64,000 nt of DNA, taken from assembly GCA_910584475.1 (NCBI GenBank), contig CAJUBD010000010.1, positions 62,001 through 126,000 on the forward strand, in the 5' to 3' direction. Numbering within the stretch: the first letter of the stretch is position 1; every line of letters begins with the position of its first letter. This stretch comes from an uncultured Treponema sp. (lineage in GTDB: Bacteria > Spirochaetota > Spirochaetia > Treponematales > Treponemataceae). The position numbers and the translations under genes were made by a program. Below, piece after piece: positions 62,196-64,000 of this stretch. Below the pieces are notes generated by a model. The model was not told the DNA's origin and searched no databases. It saw only the letters and a list, made by a program, of their open reading frames with translations.

Positions 62196-63086
62196 TCAAT
62201 TGAATCCGCCGGAAAGAATTCGGAATTTCGGTGTGTTTTCCCAAATATCGCAAATTTTTTCAAAATTTTTGCTTGGCTCGAGCATCAAATTTGCGATAAA
62301 ATCCAATTCCTCAAATTCCGCTTGCGATAAATCAAATTTCTTTTCAACGATGTATCGTGGCGAATGCCAAAAGAAAATTTCATTGTTCATCAGCGAATGC
62401 AAATCATAAAACAGCGATTGTAACGCGGCGCGCAGTCCATGCGTCGGCGGAACGGACGCGAATTCCAATGCTTCATCGCAAATTTCTCTGTCGCGAATTT
62501 TCAAATAAGATTGCGCGCCAAAAAGAAATTTATCGCAAGGAATGTCGGCGAAATCAAATCCCAAATTTTCAACGCAACAATCCGCGTCCGTCAAAATCCA
62601 TCGATTTTCTTTATCGCAAAATCTTTCGCAAATCCAATGGTCGTGTAAAATTCCGTCGCTCGAAATGTACGGCGCGAATCCGCTTCGCACTCGCGTGGAA
62701 ATTCCTTTCGCCTTTAAAATTGCCGCCAAAAGAATCGCTTGCTCGCGGCAAGTGAGATGCATTTTGTTTTGGATTTTCCGCTCGTAAGAATATATGTTTT
62801 CGCGACGGAGCAATTCCGCCAAAATGCCGAGCGCGGTGGAAAAACGCTCGTTTTCAAAAAGCAGACGGTCAAATGGAATTTCGGCAATATCGCCGTGGAA
62901 TTTTGAAAATTCATCGAAAGCGTTTTTGTCCATCCGCGCCCTAATTATCGCAACCGGATGAATTATTTGATGGCGTTGCAAAAGGCAAAGTTCGCGAATG
63001 TCATTCGGCAAGTTTATCGCAAAATTTTTGTAAAGTCCGAGGTCGGTAAAACAACTCGTTTTTTTGTAAAATTCAATCTCATTCAT
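62196..63086 (-). CDS. Transglutaminase-like cysteine protease-fold protein
   Basis: The 296-residue protein has the transglutaminase-core triad in order: cysteine in HLTCREQAILLAAILKAKGI (C113), histidine in GILHDHWICERF (H150) and aspartate in RWILTDADCC (D167 or D169). The CREQA-x6-AxGI and VRSGFAPY pieces are the strongest family match. No signal peptide or membrane span is present, so it is cytoplasmic. Homologues act as peptidases or amidases, rarely as cross-linking enzymes. The coding region carries many copies of the TTATCGCAA motif, which is unusual. Substrate unknown. Confidence 0.82.
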   Translation of the reverse strand: MNEIEFYKKTSCFTDLGLYKNFAINLPNDIRELCLLQRHQIIHPVAIIRARMDKNAFDEFSKFHGDIAEIPFDRLLFENERFSTALGILAELLRRENIYSYERKIQNKMHLTCREQAILLAAILKAKGISTRVRSGFAPYISSDGILHDHWICERFCDKENRWILTDADCCVENLGFDFADIPCDKFLFGAQSYLKIRDREICDEALEFASVPPTHGLRAALQSLFYDLHSLMNNEIFFWHSPRYIVEKKFDLSQAEFEELDFIANLMLEPSKNFEKICDIWENTPKFRILSGGFN

Positions 63087-63253
63087 AAAATCATTTTGCT
63101 ATAAAAAAAATTTAATGTCAAGCATTCTGCGAGGGAAAACGAAAAACTTCTATGCAAAATCTAACATTGTTCAATTTTCAGTGGCATAAATTGCGATGAG
63201 ATTTTCGCAGGGAATTTTAAAATTGACTTCGCACTAAAAATTTATTATTATAG

Positions 63254-63299
63254 AAGTATATAATATTGTCGCGCTTTTTTACGCCAATATTATATACTT
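63254..63299 (+). promoter_or_regulatory. Perfect inverted repeat before the NifX-like gene
   Basis: AAGTATATAATATTG (63254-63268) and its complement (63285-63299) flank 16 bases; the right arm abuts GGAGG, nine bases before the ATG. It includes TATAAT, so it may be both an operator over the -10 and an RNA hairpin beside the ribosome-binding site. Confidence 0.65.
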
Positions 63300-63308
63300 G
63301 GAGGAAAA

Positions 63309-63734
63309 ATGAAAGTAGCGGCTTGTTTTTCAAATGAAAGCGGAGAGATTTTCCAGCATTTCGGGCACACGAAGTTTTTCAAGTTTTATGAAATCGTGGA
63401 CGGGAATGTCGCCGCTTCGAAAATTGTTGATGTCGGCGACGCTGGGCACGAAGCATTGGCGGATTTTTTGAGGGCGCACGGAGCGACCGCGCTCATTTGT
63501 GGCGGAATCGGTGGAGGCGCCGTGAATGCCCTGAATGCGGCGGGAATCGAAATATATGCCGGGAATTCTGGCGCGGCGGACGAATCGGCGCGACTTTTCG
63601 CGGAAGGGAGACTGCAAAAGAATTCCAGTGCGAATTGCACTCATCACAGCGAGCATCATTCGCATTCGTGTCACGGAGAAAACCACGGAGAACATTCTGG
63701 CGAAGTTCCGAAAGTGGATGTAAAACTTTTTTAG
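63309..63734 (+). CDS. NifX/NafY-like dinitrogenase iron-molybdenum cofactor-binding family protein
   Basis: The 141-residue protein has the family fold: MKVAACFSNESGEIFQHFGH with the conserved HFG, FFKFYEIVDGNVAASKIVDV, and ALICGGIGGGAVNALNAAGI and IEIYAGNSGAADESARLF. The end is a histidine-rich tail (NCTHHSEHHSHSCHGENHGE) likely to bind metal. Proteins of this type occur in non-nitrogen-fixing anaerobes, where the role is unknown; metal handling is plausible. No nif genes are in the window. GGAGG precedes the ATG, beneath a palindrome. Confidence 0.88.
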   Translation: MKVAACFSNESGEIFQHFGHTKFFKFYEIVDGNVAASKIVDVGDAGHEALADFLRAHGATALICGGIGGGAVNALNAAGIEIYAGNSGAADESARLFAEGRLQKNSSANCTHHSEHHSHSCHGENHGEHSGEVPKVDVKLF

Positions 63735-63782
63735 AATGTGCATTCAAGAAATTCGCGGTTAAAATAAAATAGAGTTTTGCAA

Positions 63783-63834
63783 ATCAACATACCTCGACGC
63801 AGAGCGTCGGGGTATGAGACCCTCCGCACGAATC
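63783..63834. repeat. Dispersed repeat with GC-rich hairpin (copy 2)
   Basis: ATCAACATACCTCGACGCAG, AGCGTCGGGGTATG and ACCCTCCGCAC; CATACCTCGACGC pairs with GCGTCGGGGTATG through two G-U pairs. It lies between two convergent stop codons. Confidence 0.75.
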
Positions 63835-64000
63835 AAAACGAAATCCTAAAAACTTTCGAGCCGCGTTCTTCCGACCAAATCTCTTTTCTTTCTTTTGGAA
63901 TTGAATCAATTTCATCGGCAACAAAACCCAATTTTTCAAACCAATCCGCGGTCTGCGTCGTCAAAATGAAAACGGATTTTGCGCCGAGCGATTTTGCTTT
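63833..64000 (-). CDS. GNAT-family N-acetyltransferase, C-terminal part (partial at window edge)
   Basis: The last 55 codons are in the window, reading KSLGAKSVFILTTQTADWFE, KLGFVADEIDSIPKERKEIW and SEERGSKVFRISF to a TGA at 63833. The ILTTQTADWFEKLGF segment is the C-terminal motif-B end of small GNAT enzymes, similar to ArgA or ArsN2. The N-terminal acetyl-CoA site lies outside the window. Confidence 0.75.
   Translation of the reverse strand, partial: KAKSLGAKSVFILTTQTADWFEKLGFVADEIDSIPKERKEIWSEERGSKVFRISF

Noticed and set aside
1..64000. tRNA genes and known riboswitches
   Set aside because: I looked for TTCGANNC arms with acceptor stems and for conserved c-di-GMP, TPP and SAM riboswitch cores in the gaps and found none; a covariance search would be needed to exclude them.

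Overview
The window reads as chromosomal DNA of a low-GC, host-associated spirochaete, most likely a Treponema. The basis is inference from gene content: an M23 peptidase-bactofilin-YaaR-PSP1 cluster, type III glutamine synthetase, secreted glycoside hydrolases, many mosaic intergenic repeats, and a poly-G tract placed as in treponemal phase-variable genes. There is no rRNA gene in the window and I found no tRNA gene.

Layout. 1-27,000 is mostly housekeeping: a partial Vsr nuclease and a SpoU/TrmH methyltransferase, a MATE exporter, a 1,718-residue Ig-repeat surface protein ending in a probable beta-barrel, Sir2 deacylase, cysteine hydrolase, an FMN alpha-hydroxy-acid oxidase-like enzyme, phosphofructokinase, FtsK, lipoproteins, a frameshifted GH5 cellulase, a GH3 glycosidase, adenosine deaminase, oligoendopeptidase F and GroEL without GroES.

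27,581-40,095 is a defence island: an AAA/OLD-like ATPase, a DUF5677/HEPN-like protein, an intact cytosine-5 methyltransferase, a GHKL-ATPase/TIR/zinc-finger fusion, a truncated second methyltransferase, a DUF3883 PD-(D/E)XK nuclease, an NgoFVII-type fragment, an McrB-like motor, RhuM and a LlaJI-type nuclease. Two m5C methyltransferases, an McrB-like subunit and LlaJI are the parts of a LlaJI system, here interrupted by other modules. The part from 28,900 to 33,650 is clearly more AT-rich than its surroundings.

40,100-49,730 returns to housekeeping: Nudix, a barrel-like exported protein, a LytTR/DUF3021 pair split by repeats, AraC regulator, Dus, TatD, and the M23-bactofilin-YaaR-PSP1 cell-envelope/signalling cluster.

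49,966-57,297 is a complete type V-A CRISPR-Cas locus on the minus strand: promoter, cas12a, a nonsense-mutated YoeB-like toxin gene, cas4, cas1, cas2, leader and 15 identical repeats.

57,374-61,833 is a nitrogen-assimilation unit: tandem hairpin repeats, a strong promoter, a leader terminator, glutamine synthetase III, a second terminator of similar architecture, and an ammonium transporter fused to its own PII regulator. The window ends with a dense cluster of a TTATCGCAA motif, a transglutaminase-like protein, a NifX-like protein under a palindrome, and a partial acetyltransferase. The most novel candidates are the methyltransferase/GHKL-TIR module, the paired glnA and amt leader terminators, and the TTATCGCAA cluster.
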